Part shown: positions 52,305-61,220 of the stretch, in pieces
Layout of the letters: every line of letters starts with the position of its first letter
Position numbering within the stretch: position 1 is the stretch's first letter
Assembly (NCBI RefSeq): GCF_010095445.2
Contig: NZ_WFGV02000021.1
Coordinates: forward strand, 31,740 to 95,739
Reading direction: 5' to 3'
DNA length: 64,000 nt
DNA from: Pseudomonas sp. TNT3
Lineage (GTDB): Bacteria > Pseudomonadota > Gammaproteobacteria > Pseudomonadales > Pseudomonadaceae
Translations under genes and position numbers: made by a program
Notes under the pieces: model-generated
What the model was told of the DNA's origin: nothing
The model's input: the letters and a program-made list of their open reading frames with translations, nothing else
The model's database searches: none

Positions 52305-53891
52305 ATGATCAGTGCGGCTTTAGATATTCAGGGAGAACGTGCTCATCAGCAGGTCGGCGATACGAGCGCCGTGAGTGCACCCGCTGCGCAATCGGTCATT
52401 GTGCCCAGCGCCCGACCGCTGACACCGGTCACCAGTCAGAATCCGAACAAGAAACGCGTGCTGTTCGTCACCTCGGAAATCGCCGACCTGGTGAAGACCG
52501 GCGGTTTGGGTGACGTGTCTGCCGCCCTGCCCCGCGCCATGGCGCATTTGCATGATGTGCGAGTGTTGATCCCTGGCTATCCGCAGGTGCTGAACAGTGA
52601 AAACCCGATTCACATCATTGGCGAACTGGGCGGCCACGCTGCCCTGCCGCCCTGCAAGATCGGGCGCATGGACATGCCCGACGGTCTGGTCATCTACGTC
52701 TTGATTTGCCCCGAGCTCTACGAGCGCGAGGGTTCGCCTTACGGCGCCAACAACGGTCGCGACTGGCCGGATAACCACATTCGTTTCGCCCGCCTGGGTC
52801 TGGCCGCTGCCGATATCGCCGCCAACCTCGCGCAAATCCACTGGTGTCCGGACCTGGTCCACGCCCATGACTGGCCTGCCGGCCTGGCGCCTGCTTATAT
52901 GCACTGGCGCGGACAGCGGACCCCGACGCTGTTCACCATTCACAACCTCGCCTATCAGGGCGTGACCAGTCTGGGCTCTTGCCCTGAGCTGGGCATTCCC
53001 AACCACGCCTTGCAGCAGGAAGGCATGGAGTTCTACGGCAAGATGTCGTTCCTCAAGGCCGGCATGGCTTACTCCAGCCACATCACTACCGTCAGTGCGA
53101 CCTACGCCCAGGAAATCACCACGCCGGACTTCGGCTGTGGCCTCGACGGTTTTCTCGCCGCCAAGACCCAGCAAGGCCTGCTCAGCGGTATTCCCAACGG
53201 CATCGACGAAAGCTGGGATGCCGCCACCGACCCGCACCTGTTCTGCCCTTTCAGCATTGGCGATTGGGAAGGCAAGGCGGTCAACGCGGCCCATGTCCGC
53301 GAACTGTTCGGCCTGCACGACTCTGAAGGCCCGCTGTTTGCGGTGGTCTCGCGTCTGGTCTACCAGAAAGGCCTGGACCTGACAGAAGCGGTGTCCGAAT
53401 ACATCGTCAAATCCGGCGGTCAAATTGCGATTATCGGTCGCGGCGAGCCGGAAGAAGAGCAAGCCATGCGTGAACTCGCACTGCGCTTCCCGGGCCAGAT
53501 CGGCGTGCGTATCGGTTTCAATGAAACCGACGCTCGGCGCATGTTCGCCGGCAGCGACTTCCTGCTGATGCCTTCACGTTACGAGCCTTGCGGCCTGAGT
53601 CAGATGTACGCCCAGCGTTTCGGCTCGTTGCCAGTGGCACGCAATACCGGCGGCCTGGCCGACACCATTGAAAACGGCGTAACCGGTTTCCTCTTCGACG
53701 AATCAACTGCCGAGAGTTATCAGGAAGCCCTGAGCCGCGCGTTCAAGGTCTTTGCCTACCCCGATCTGCTCAATGCCATGCGTTGCCGTGCCATGGCCGC
53801 ACCGTTCAACTGGTGCAAGGCGGTCGAACCCTACGCCGAACTTTACGAACAGCTAGTCGCTAAAGCGCTAGGAAAGTCGCACAAACAGTAA
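52305..53891 (+). CDS. glgA: Glycogen synthase GlgA
   Basis: A 528-residue GT5 enzyme that extends alpha-1,4-glucan from an activated glucose donor. The donor-site motif KTGGLGDVSAALPRAM lies near residue 65 after an amino extension of about 45 residues not found in E. coli GlgA. The carboxyl domain ends PCGLSQMYAQRFGSLPVARNTGGLADTI. GGGAGA precedes ATG 52305. First gene of the glgA-treZ-malQ-treY-DUF2934-glgX operon. Confidence 0.94.
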   Translation: MISAALDIQGERAHQQVGDTSAVSAPAAQSVIVPSARPLTPVTSQNPNKKRVLFVTSEIADLVKTGGLGDVSAALPRAMAHLHDVRVLIPGYPQVLNSENPIHIIGELGGHAALPPCKIGRMDMPDGLVIYVLICPELYEREGSPYGANNGRDWPDNHIRFARLGLAAADIAANLAQIHWCPDLVHAHDWPAGLAPAYMHWRGQRTPTLFTIHNLAYQGVTSLGSCPELGIPNHALQQEGMEFYGKMSFLKAGMAYSSHITTVSATYAQEITTPDFGCGLDGFLAAKTQQGLLSGIPNGIDESWDAATDPHLFCPFSIGDWEGKAVNAAHVRELFGLHDSEGPLFAVVSRLVYQKGLDLTEAVSEYIVKSGGQIAIIGRGEPEEEQAMRELALRFPGQIGVRIGFNETDARRMFAGSDFLLMPSRYEPCGLSQMYAQRFGSLPVARNTGGLADTIENGVTGFLFDESTAESYQEALSRAFKVFAYPDLLNAMRCRAMAAPFNWCKAVEPYAELYEQLVAKALGKSHKQ

Positions 53892-53904
53892 GAGGTTTTC
53901 ATAG

Positions 53905-55701
53905 ATGCCGTTACGGACCCTTGAAACCTGGCCCCACGGCGCAATTATGCTGGACGCAGAGCACACGCGCTTTGCCTTGTGGGCGCCAGACGCACGTGAA
54001 GTCAGTGTCGAACTGGAAGATGGACAATCCTTGCCGCTACTGCCTCAGGCCAATGGCTGGTTCGTGATCGAAACGCGTTGCCCCGCCGGCACGCGTTACC
54101 GCTACAACATTGATGGTGAACTGAAAGTGCCTGACCCGGCTTCCCGGGCACAGGCTGGCGACCTCCACGAGCACAGCGTGGTGGTCGACCCCCTCGCCTA
54201 CCCATGGCAACACACCGCCTGGCAAGGGCGCCCCTGGAACGAGGCGGTCATATACGAATTGCACGTTGGTGCGCTTGGCGGCTTCAGTGGCGTCGAACAG
54301 CACCTGGCGCGTCTCGTCGAGTTGGGCATCACCGCCATCGAACTGATGCCCTTGGCGCAGTTTCCCGGCGACCGCAATTGGGGTTACGACGGGGTCCTGC
54401 CCTATGCGCCCCAGTCCTCCTATGGCACGCCGGAACAACTCAAACACCTGATCGATACCGCCCACGGCCACGGCCTGGCGGTGATTCTTGACGTCGTCTA
54501 CAACCACTTCGGCCCGGACGGCAATTACCTGCATCGCTACGCCAAGGGTTTCTTCAACGAAGACAAGCACACCCCCTGGGGCGCGGCCATCGACTTCCAG
54601 CGACGAGAAGTGCGCGATTTCTTCATCGACAATGCGCTGATGTGGTTGATGGAGTACCGCTTTGATGGTTTACGCTTCGACGCGGTACACGCCATCGAAA
54701 GCCCGGATTTCCTGCAGGAAATGGCGGAGCGCATCCGCCAGCAGACAGATCCGGCGCGGCATGTGTGGCTGACGGTCGAGAACGAGCACAACCAGGCCAG
54801 CCTGCTCCAGGAAGGCTTCGACGCGCAGTGGAACGACGACGGTCATAACGCCTTGCACGTGCTGCTGACCGGTGAGACCGACGCCTATTACGCCGAGTTC
54901 GCCGACGACCCCACGGAAAAACTGGCACGTTGCCTGAGCCAGGGTTTCGTGTTTCAGGGCCACACCAATCGCGACGGTGAAGCGCGCGGCGAGCCCAGCG
55001 GACATTTGCCGACCAGTGCGTTCGTGTTGTTTTTGCAAAACCATGACCAGATCGGCAATCGCGCCTTTGGCGAGCGGCTGCACCAACTGACCCATCCCGA
55101 GGCGTTAAAAGCGGCGACGGTGTTGTTGCTGTTGTCACCGATGATCCCGTTGATGTTCATGGGCGACGAGGTGGCCGCCGAGGAGCCATTCCTGTTCTTC
55201 ACCAGCCACCACGGTGAACTGGCAGAGCTGGTGCGCGAAGGCCGCCGCAACGAGTTTTCCGCGTTCGACGCCTTCGCCGACCCGGAAAAACGTGAACGGA
55301 TTCCTGACCCGAACGCACAGCAGACCTTCGAAGCCTCCCGTCCGAACCTGACGGCAAATCGGCAATCCGCCATCTACGAGCTGTATCGACAGCTGTTGAA
55401 GATTCGCCATCAGCACATCATGGCCCACCTGGCGGGTGCCCATCCGCTGGGTGCCGATGTGCTGGCGAAAGGCGCGGTGTCGGCGCGCTGGCAACTGGGG
55501 GACGGCAGTGAGCTGCGCATTGACCTGAACCTCAGCGACAAGCCGGTGGTCCACACTCAACAGGCCGGTGGCAGGCTGTTGTTCGAACACCCTGCGCAAT
55601 CCGCCAGCCTGTTGGACAAGGGCCAACTCGCCCCGTATTGCGCGCTAGTCAATCTCAAGGCCGCAGCCCCTTTGCTACCCCCGGATGGAGAGCGCCAATG
55701 A
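53905..55701 (+). CDS. treZ: Maltooligosyltrehalose trehalohydrolase
   Basis: A 598-residue GH13 enzyme that releases trehalose from maltooligosyltrehalose. An amino CBM48 domain precedes the barrel, with LDVVYNHFGPDGNYLH, nucleophile in YRFDGLRFDAVHAIE, acid in LTVENEHNQ and FLQNHDQIGNRAFGER. It lies 13 bases after glgA and its stop overlaps the malQ ATG (ATGA). It is the second step of the TreY/TreZ route. Confidence 0.94.
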   Translation: MPLRTLETWPHGAIMLDAEHTRFALWAPDAREVSVELEDGQSLPLLPQANGWFVIETRCPAGTRYRYNIDGELKVPDPASRAQAGDLHEHSVVVDPLAYPWQHTAWQGRPWNEAVIYELHVGALGGFSGVEQHLARLVELGITAIELMPLAQFPGDRNWGYDGVLPYAPQSSYGTPEQLKHLIDTAHGHGLAVILDVVYNHFGPDGNYLHRYAKGFFNEDKHTPWGAAIDFQRREVRDFFIDNALMWLMEYRFDGLRFDAVHAIESPDFLQEMAERIRQQTDPARHVWLTVENEHNQASLLQEGFDAQWNDDGHNALHVLLTGETDAYYAEFADDPTEKLARCLSQGFVFQGHTNRDGEARGEPSGHLPTSAFVLFLQNHDQIGNRAFGERLHQLTHPEALKAATVLLLLSPMIPLMFMGDEVAAEEPFLFFTSHHGELAELVREGRRNEFSAFDAFADPEKRERIPDPNAQQTFEASRPNLTANRQSAIYELYRQLLKIRHQHIMAHLAGAHPLGADVLAKGAVSARWQLGDGSELRIDLNLSDKPVVHTQQAGGRLLFEHPAQSASLLDKGQLAPYCALVNLKAAAPLLPPDGERQ

Positions 55702-57776
55702 GTGATGCGCAACTTGAAATACTGGCCAGCCGCGCCGGCCTGGCGGTCGACTGGATCGACGCCAACGGCCGCCCGCAGAAAGTCGCCCCCTCGGTATTAC
55801 GCAATGTCCTGACCGGCCTCGGCCACCCGGCGGGCAGCGCACAGGAAATCGATGAAAGCCTGCATCAGTTGCAGGAGGTGCAACTGACTCGTCACCTGCC
55901 ACCGATGCTCACCGTGGATTTCGGTGCTGCGCTCGACCTTGCGCATTACTTCGAGCCGGAAACACCCTGTGAAATCCACCTCGAAGACGGATCGCGGCTT
56001 CATCTGAAACTGGACACAAAAGCGATGTTGCCCGGCTTGGTGCCCGTGGGTTACCAACACGTCAGCATCGACGGACAACAATTCACCCTGGCCGTGGCGC
56101 CCGCTCGTTGCTACAGCGTCGGCGATGCCGTGGACAGCCCGATTCCACGGGCCTGGGGGCTGAGCGTGCAGCTCTATTCCCTGCGCCGTCCGGGCGATGG
56201 TGGTTTCGGGGATACCCAGGCGCTGGAAGATCTGGCCCGTGTCGCCGGAGAACGAGGCGCCGAGGCGCTGGCGATCAGCCCGCTGCATGCGATGTTCAGT
56301 AGCGACACCCAGCGCTACAGCCCGTATTCGCCGTCCAGCCGTTTGTTTCTCAACAGTCTGTATGCGGCACCCGGCGCGATCCTCGGCGAACGTGCGATGC
56401 GTACTGCCATTGATTCCACCGGCCTCGCAGCCGAACTGAAGCACTTGGAAGAACTGCCGCTGATCGACTGGCCGGTTGCTGCCGAGGTCAAGCACCGTCT
56501 GCTGCAGGCGTTGTATGAAGGCTTCATCCAGGGCGAACACCCGCTGCATGCCGACTTCAGCAGCTTCCGGCATGCCGGCGGTGAGGCGCTGGAAAATCAT
56601 TGTCGCTTCGAAGCCATTCAAGAGGCTCGCGCCGCCAAGGGCGAACAGCTCGACTGGCGCGAGTGGCCCGAGCAATGGCGCGATCCGCGCAGCGCCGCAC
56701 TTGCCGATTTCGCCGAAGAAAACGCGGGACGCATCGGTTTCTTCGCGTTCTGTCAGTGGCTGATCAGCCGATGCCTGGAGCGTGCGCAAACCGCCGCCCG
56801 CAGCAGCGGCATGAGCATTGGCCTGATCGCCGATCTGGCGGTCGGTGCTGACGGGGGTGGCAGTCAGGCCTGGAGTCGCCAGGATGAACTGCTCGCGTCC
56901 CTGACCGTGGGTGCGCCGCCGGACATTCTTAATCGCAGTGGCCAGGGCTGGGGGATTTCCGCTTTCTCGCCTGAGGGGCTGGTGCGCAACGGCTTTCGCG
57001 CGTTCATCGAAATGCTCCGCGCCAATTTCGCCCACGCGGGCGGTTTGCGCATCGATCACGTCATGGGCCTGCAGCGGCTGTGGGTGATCCCTAACGGTGC
57101 ATCGCCTGCCGATGGCGCGTACCTTTATTACCCGGTAGACGACCTGCTGCGGTTGCTGACACTCGAATCCCACCGTCATCAGGCCATCGTTCTCGGCGAG
57201 GACCTCGGCACGGTGCCGGACGGGCTTCAGGAAAAACTCATCGCGCGCTCGATCCTCGGCATGCGAGTGCTGTTGTTCGAGCAAGACAACGCGCACTTCA
57301 AATCGATCCTGGACTGGCCGGACAACGCCCTGGCGACCACCAGCACCCATGATCTGCCGACGTTGAATGGCTGGTGGCACGGACGGGACATCGACTGGAA
57401 CGCCCGACTCGGCCTGACCGACGCCACCGGTGAAATCGAATGGCGCCAGCACCGTGAACGCGAGCGCGAAGGCTTGCGTCGTGTGTTCCAGGAGGACCCG
57501 CAGAACTTCCGTGAAGAGTCCCATGAAACCGATCAGGTGCTCGACGCCAGCGTGCGTTTCCTCGGGCATACCCGTGCACCGCTGGTGTTGTTGCCGCTGG
57601 AAGATGCCCTGGGCGTCGAACAGCAGGCGAACCTGCCCGGCACCACCAACACGCACCCCAACTGGTCCCGGCGCTTTCCTGGCGACAGCGAAACGCTACT
57701 GGATGATCCAGACGCCGCCCGGCGCCTGGAATTGCTCGCCTGTGCGCGACTTCAAGCAGGTGAACGTGACCAATGA
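55698..57776 (+). CDS. malQ: 4-alpha-glucanotransferase (amylomaltase)
   Basis: A 692-residue GH77 enzyme that transfers alpha-1,4-glucan segments between chains. Signature regions: YSPYSPSSRLFLNSLY, nucleophile in LRIDHVMGLQRLW, acid in LGEDLGTVPDGL and TSTHDLPTLNGWW. ATG 55698 overlaps the treZ stop and its own stop overlaps the treY ATG, each by four bases. It remodels chains for TreY. Confidence 0.94.
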   Translation: MSDAQLEILASRAGLAVDWIDANGRPQKVAPSVLRNVLTGLGHPAGSAQEIDESLHQLQEVQLTRHLPPMLTVDFGAALDLAHYFEPETPCEIHLEDGSRLHLKLDTKAMLPGLVPVGYQHVSIDGQQFTLAVAPARCYSVGDAVDSPIPRAWGLSVQLYSLRRPGDGGFGDTQALEDLARVAGERGAEALAISPLHAMFSSDTQRYSPYSPSSRLFLNSLYAAPGAILGERAMRTAIDSTGLAAELKHLEELPLIDWPVAAEVKHRLLQALYEGFIQGEHPLHADFSSFRHAGGEALENHCRFEAIQEARAAKGEQLDWREWPEQWRDPRSAALADFAEENAGRIGFFAFCQWLISRCLERAQTAARSSGMSIGLIADLAVGADGGGSQAWSRQDELLASLTVGAPPDILNRSGQGWGISAFSPEGLVRNGFRAFIEMLRANFAHAGGLRIDHVMGLQRLWVIPNGASPADGAYLYYPVDDLLRLLTLESHRHQAIVLGEDLGTVPDGLQEKLIARSILGMRVLLFEQDNAHFKSILDWPDNALATTSTHDLPTLNGWWHGRDIDWNARLGLTDATGEIEWRQHREREREGLRRVFQEDPQNFREESHETDQVLDASVRFLGHTRAPLVLLPLEDALGVEQQANLPGTTNTHPNWSRRFPGDSETLLDDPDAARRLELLACARLQAGERDQ

Positions 57777-60550
57777 CTCAACGATCAATCCAACCGCTGC
57801 GCGCGACGCTGCGACTGCAATTTCATAAAGGCTTCACCCTGGATCAAGCGGTGCCCCTGGTGCCGTACTTCGCTCGACTGGGCATCAGCCACGTCTACGC
57901 CTCGCCATTGCTGGCGGCGCGTGCCGGCTCCATGCACGGTTATGACGTGGTCGATCCCACGGCGGTCAATCCGGAGTTAGGCGGCGAACCGGCGTTGCGC
58001 CGCTTGGTCGCGGCCTTGCGTGAACAGAACATGGGCCTGATCCTCGACATCGTCTCCAACCACATGGCCGTCGGCGGGAGCGATAATCCCTGGTGGCTGG
58101 ACTTGCTGGAATGGGGACGACTCAGCCCTTACGGCGAATTTTTCGACATCCAGTGGCATTCCCCCGACCCGTTGATGGAAGGCCAGTTGTTGCTGCCTTT
58201 CCTCGGCAGCGACTACGGCGTCGCGTTGCAGGACGGCACCCTGCCCTTGCGCTTCGACGCGCAGCGCGGTTCGTTCCATGTCGAGCATTACGACCACCAC
58301 TTCCCGATCTGCCCGTCCAGTTATGGCGAATTGCTCAAGACCGATGATGACTCGCTCAAATCACTGGCCGACCGTTTCACCACGCTGAGCTATCAGACGG
58401 ACGCCCACAGCCTGGCGATTCCATTGAAGGCTGAGCTGAGCGAGTTGGCGAGCGATCCGGCTGTCCTCCAGCGCATTGAACAGAACCTCAAAGCCTACGA
58501 CTCGCTCACACCGGAAGGTTTCCAGCGCTTGCACCAACTGCTGGAGCGCCAGAGTTATCGCCTCGCCAGCTGGCGCACCGCCGGGGACGACATCAACTGG
58601 CGGCGGTTTTTCGATGTCAACGAACTGGGTGGCTTGCGTGTCGAGCGTCCAGCGGTGTTCGAGGAAACCCACGCGAAAATATTCGAGCTGGTGGCCGAGG
58701 GCTTGATCGACGGACTGCGCATCGATCACATCGACGGACTCGCCGACCCTCGGGGCTATTGCCGCAAATTGCGTCGCCGTGTCGACAGCCTGTCGCCGGA
58801 TCGGCACCTGCCGATCTACGTTGAGAAAATCCTGGGCGAAGGGGAAACCCTGCACCGCGACTGGTCGGTGGATGGCACCACCGGCTATGAATTCATGAAT
58901 CAGTTGTCGCTGCTGCAACACGATCCCGCTGGCGCTCAGACCTTGGGTGATCTGTGGAACCGCTACAGCGAACGCCCTGCCGACTTCGGTCAGGAAGCGA
59001 AGCTTGCGCGGGCGCAGATCCTCAACGGCTCGTTGGCCGGCGACTTCGAAAGCGTCGCCCAGGCCTTGCTGCAAGTCGCCCGGGACGACTTGATGACCCG
59101 TGACCTGACCCTGGGCGCGATTCGTCGAGCGTTGCAGGAATTGATCGTGCATTTCCCGGTGTACCGCACCTACATCAGCCCCCGTGGACGCTCTAGCGAA
59201 GACGATGTGTTTTTCCAGCAGGCCATGGACGGTGCTCGACAAACCCTGGGCGAAGCCGATTGGCCAGTGCTCGACTGCCTGGCGGGATGGCTGGGTGGCA
59301 AGCCGTGGCGTGAACGTCCGATCGGTCGCTCGCGCAAGATCCTCAAGCATGCCTGTGTGCGTTTCCAGCAACTGACCTCGCCCGCCGCCGCCAAGGCTGT
59401 GGAAGACACCGCGTTCTACCGCTCGGCCGTGTTGCTGTCGCGTAATGATGTGGGGTTCAGCACCGAACAGTTCAGCGCGCCGATCGCTGACTTCCACCAA
59501 GTCTGCGTCGATCGCCTCGAAGCCTTCCCGGATAACTTGCTGGCCACCGCCACCCACGACCACAAACGCGGTGAAGACACCCGTGCGCGCCTGGCCGTGC
59601 TCAGTGAACGCAGTGCCTGGTACGCCGAACAAGTACCACTCTGGCAGGCCCTCGCCCGCCCGCTGCGCAACGACGATCAGATGCCTTCTACCGGTGACGA
59701 ACTGATCCTCTATCAAGCCATCCTCGGCAGCTGGCCGCTGGACTTGCGTAGCGATGATGGCCCGGCCCTCGAGGAATACGCCAAACGCCTGTGGCAGTGG
59801 CAACAAAAGGCGTTGCGTGAAGCCAAGTTGCAAAGCAGCTGGAGCGCGCCCAACGACGCGTATGAAAGCGCGACACAGGCATTCATCGAACGCCTGCTGT
59901 TAAGTCCTGACGGTGAGCTGCTGCGTTCTGCCCTGGGTAAAGCGGTTCAGACCATTGCTGCGCCCGGTGCACTCAACAGTTTGGCGCAAACCTTGCTGCG
60001 CATGACCGTACCGGGCGTGCCGGACCTGTACCAGGGCAACGACTATTGGGACTTCACCCTGGTGGACCCGGACAACCGCCGGCCCGTGGATTACCTCAGC
60101 CGGCAACAGTCGCTGGAACAGCCGCTGGACCTGACTGACCTGCTGGCGAACTGGCGGGACGGGCGGGTCAAGCAGGCGCTGATCACGAACACGCTGAACC
60201 TGCGGGCCGAGCACGCCGAACTGTTTGCCCGGGGTACTTATCAGGCGCTCGAAGTGGTCGGGAGCGAGGCCCACCGGGTACTCGCATTCGCTCGCGAGCT
60301 GGCGGGTAAACGAGCCATCGTGATCGTGCCGATTCGCTGCGCGCCATTGCTGAAAAACGGTGCCGAACCGCGCATTGATGCGCCGCAGTGGGGCGACACG
60401 CGGGTCAAGTTACCGTTCGAGTCATCCGACGAACATCTGAAGGGACTTTTTTCCAGCACCGCAGTCACAAAAAACAGGGAGCTGAACATCAGCGCCGCGC
60501 TGGGGGATTTCCCGGTCAATCTCTTTATCCATTTTTCTACCCAAGCTTGA
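57773..60550 (+). CDS. treY: Maltooligosyltrehalose synthase
   Basis: A 925-residue GH13 enzyme that turns the reducing end of a maltodextrin into a trehalose unit. Early SPLLAARAGSMHGYDVVDPT and LDIVSNHMAVGG are characteristic; the nucleophile is in DGLRIDHIDGLADP and the acid in YVEKILGEGE, with TATHDHKRGEDTRARLAVLSE later. Length is normal for TreY with its long insert. It acts before TreZ. Confidence 0.94.
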   Translation: MTQRSIQPLRATLRLQFHKGFTLDQAVPLVPYFARLGISHVYASPLLAARAGSMHGYDVVDPTAVNPELGGEPALRRLVAALREQNMGLILDIVSNHMAVGGSDNPWWLDLLEWGRLSPYGEFFDIQWHSPDPLMEGQLLLPFLGSDYGVALQDGTLPLRFDAQRGSFHVEHYDHHFPICPSSYGELLKTDDDSLKSLADRFTTLSYQTDAHSLAIPLKAELSELASDPAVLQRIEQNLKAYDSLTPEGFQRLHQLLERQSYRLASWRTAGDDINWRRFFDVNELGGLRVERPAVFEETHAKIFELVAEGLIDGLRIDHIDGLADPRGYCRKLRRRVDSLSPDRHLPIYVEKILGEGETLHRDWSVDGTTGYEFMNQLSLLQHDPAGAQTLGDLWNRYSERPADFGQEAKLARAQILNGSLAGDFESVAQALLQVARDDLMTRDLTLGAIRRALQELIVHFPVYRTYISPRGRSSEDDVFFQQAMDGARQTLGEADWPVLDCLAGWLGGKPWRERPIGRSRKILKHACVRFQQLTSPAAAKAVEDTAFYRSAVLLSRNDVGFSTEQFSAPIADFHQVCVDRLEAFPDNLLATATHDHKRGEDTRARLAVLSERSAWYAEQVPLWQALARPLRNDDQMPSTGDELILYQAILGSWPLDLRSDDGPALEEYAKRLWQWQQKALREAKLQSSWSAPNDAYESATQAFIERLLLSPDGELLRSALGKAVQTIAAPGALNSLAQTLLRMTVPGVPDLYQGNDYWDFTLVDPDNRRPVDYLSRQQSLEQPLDLTDLLANWRDGRVKQALITNTLNLRAEHAELFARGTYQALEVVGSEAHRVLAFARELAGKRAIVIVPIRCAPLLKNGAEPRIDAPQWGDTRVKLPFESSDEHLKGLFSSTAVTKNRELNISAALGDFPVNLFIHFSTQA

Positions 60551-60571
60551 GTTCAGTTCAGGAGCATAGCG

Positions 60572-60913
60572 ATGAGTACCGACGATAAACGCGTTCGAGA
60601 ATTTGCCTATCAGATCTGGGAGTCGGAAGGAAAACCCGAGGGCCAGGAAGCCCGTCACTGGGAGATGGCTCGCAAGCTCGCCGAGGCGGAAGCCCTGGCC
60701 CCGAGCAAGTCGCCAAAAGCGGCGGGCAGCAAGGGTGCCGCCAGCAGGACAGCTAAACCCAATGGCAAGCTTGACGAAAAGCTCGACATCAAGCCGGCGG
60801 CGAAGCCCAAGGCAGCAGCGAAGGCAAAGCCATCTGCGGCGTCTTCGGTGATTCCACCAGGCGAAAAAGCCGTCGAGAAAAAGCCGAAAACCACGAAAAA
60901 GCCAGCGGTCTGA
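60572..60913 (+). CDS. DUF2934 protein with basic Ala/Lys tail
   Basis: A 113-residue protein. The first 40 residues (VREFAYQIWESEGKPEGQEARHWEMA) are a DUF2934 domain; the rest is a low-complexity Lys/Ala/Pro tail like those of histone-like or granule-associated proteins. It lies 21 bases after treY with AGGAG before its ATG. DUF2934 genes are common inside glg operons; role unknown. Confidence 0.85.
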   Translation: MSTDDKRVREFAYQIWESEGKPEGQEARHWEMARKLAEAEALAPSKSPKAAGSKGAASRTAKPNGKLDEKLDIKPAAKPKAAAKAKPSAASSVIPPGEKAVEKKPKTTKKPAV

Positions 60914-61220
60914 CGCCCGACATCTCTGATTTGAATGAACCTGTGGCGAGTTCGCTCGCCACACAGGGTTCGTTTTCCCTGAGAAAAACATCGCTAACAC
61001 CGCATTCCTCTGTGCGAGCAAGCCCCGTGGCGAGGGGATTTAGCGAAACGTCGCACCGCCCCGTTGGACTGCGCAGCAGGCCTGAATTTTTTGAGCAGGA
61101 TTGAGTTTTTTGGGGCGGCTTCGCCACCCAACGGGGCGGTGCGACGTTTCGCTAAATCCCCTCGCCACAAGGCCCATCCCCACAAGGTCCACGATCCATC
61201 CCCATTTTGCAGGAGCAAAT
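60914..61220. repeat. REP region with perfect 41-bp inverted repeat
   Basis: The arm at 61027-61067, beginning GTGGCGAGGGGATTTAGCGA, is exactly inverted at 61128-61168. A shorter related unit (CCTGTGGCGAGTTCGCTCGC) lies at 60940-60964. The 307-bp gap holds no gene and interrupts the operon before glgX. Confidence 0.85.

Noticed and set aside
55797..57656. 619-codon minus-strand open frame
   Set aside because: Antisense to malQ, no ribosome site and no domain signal.
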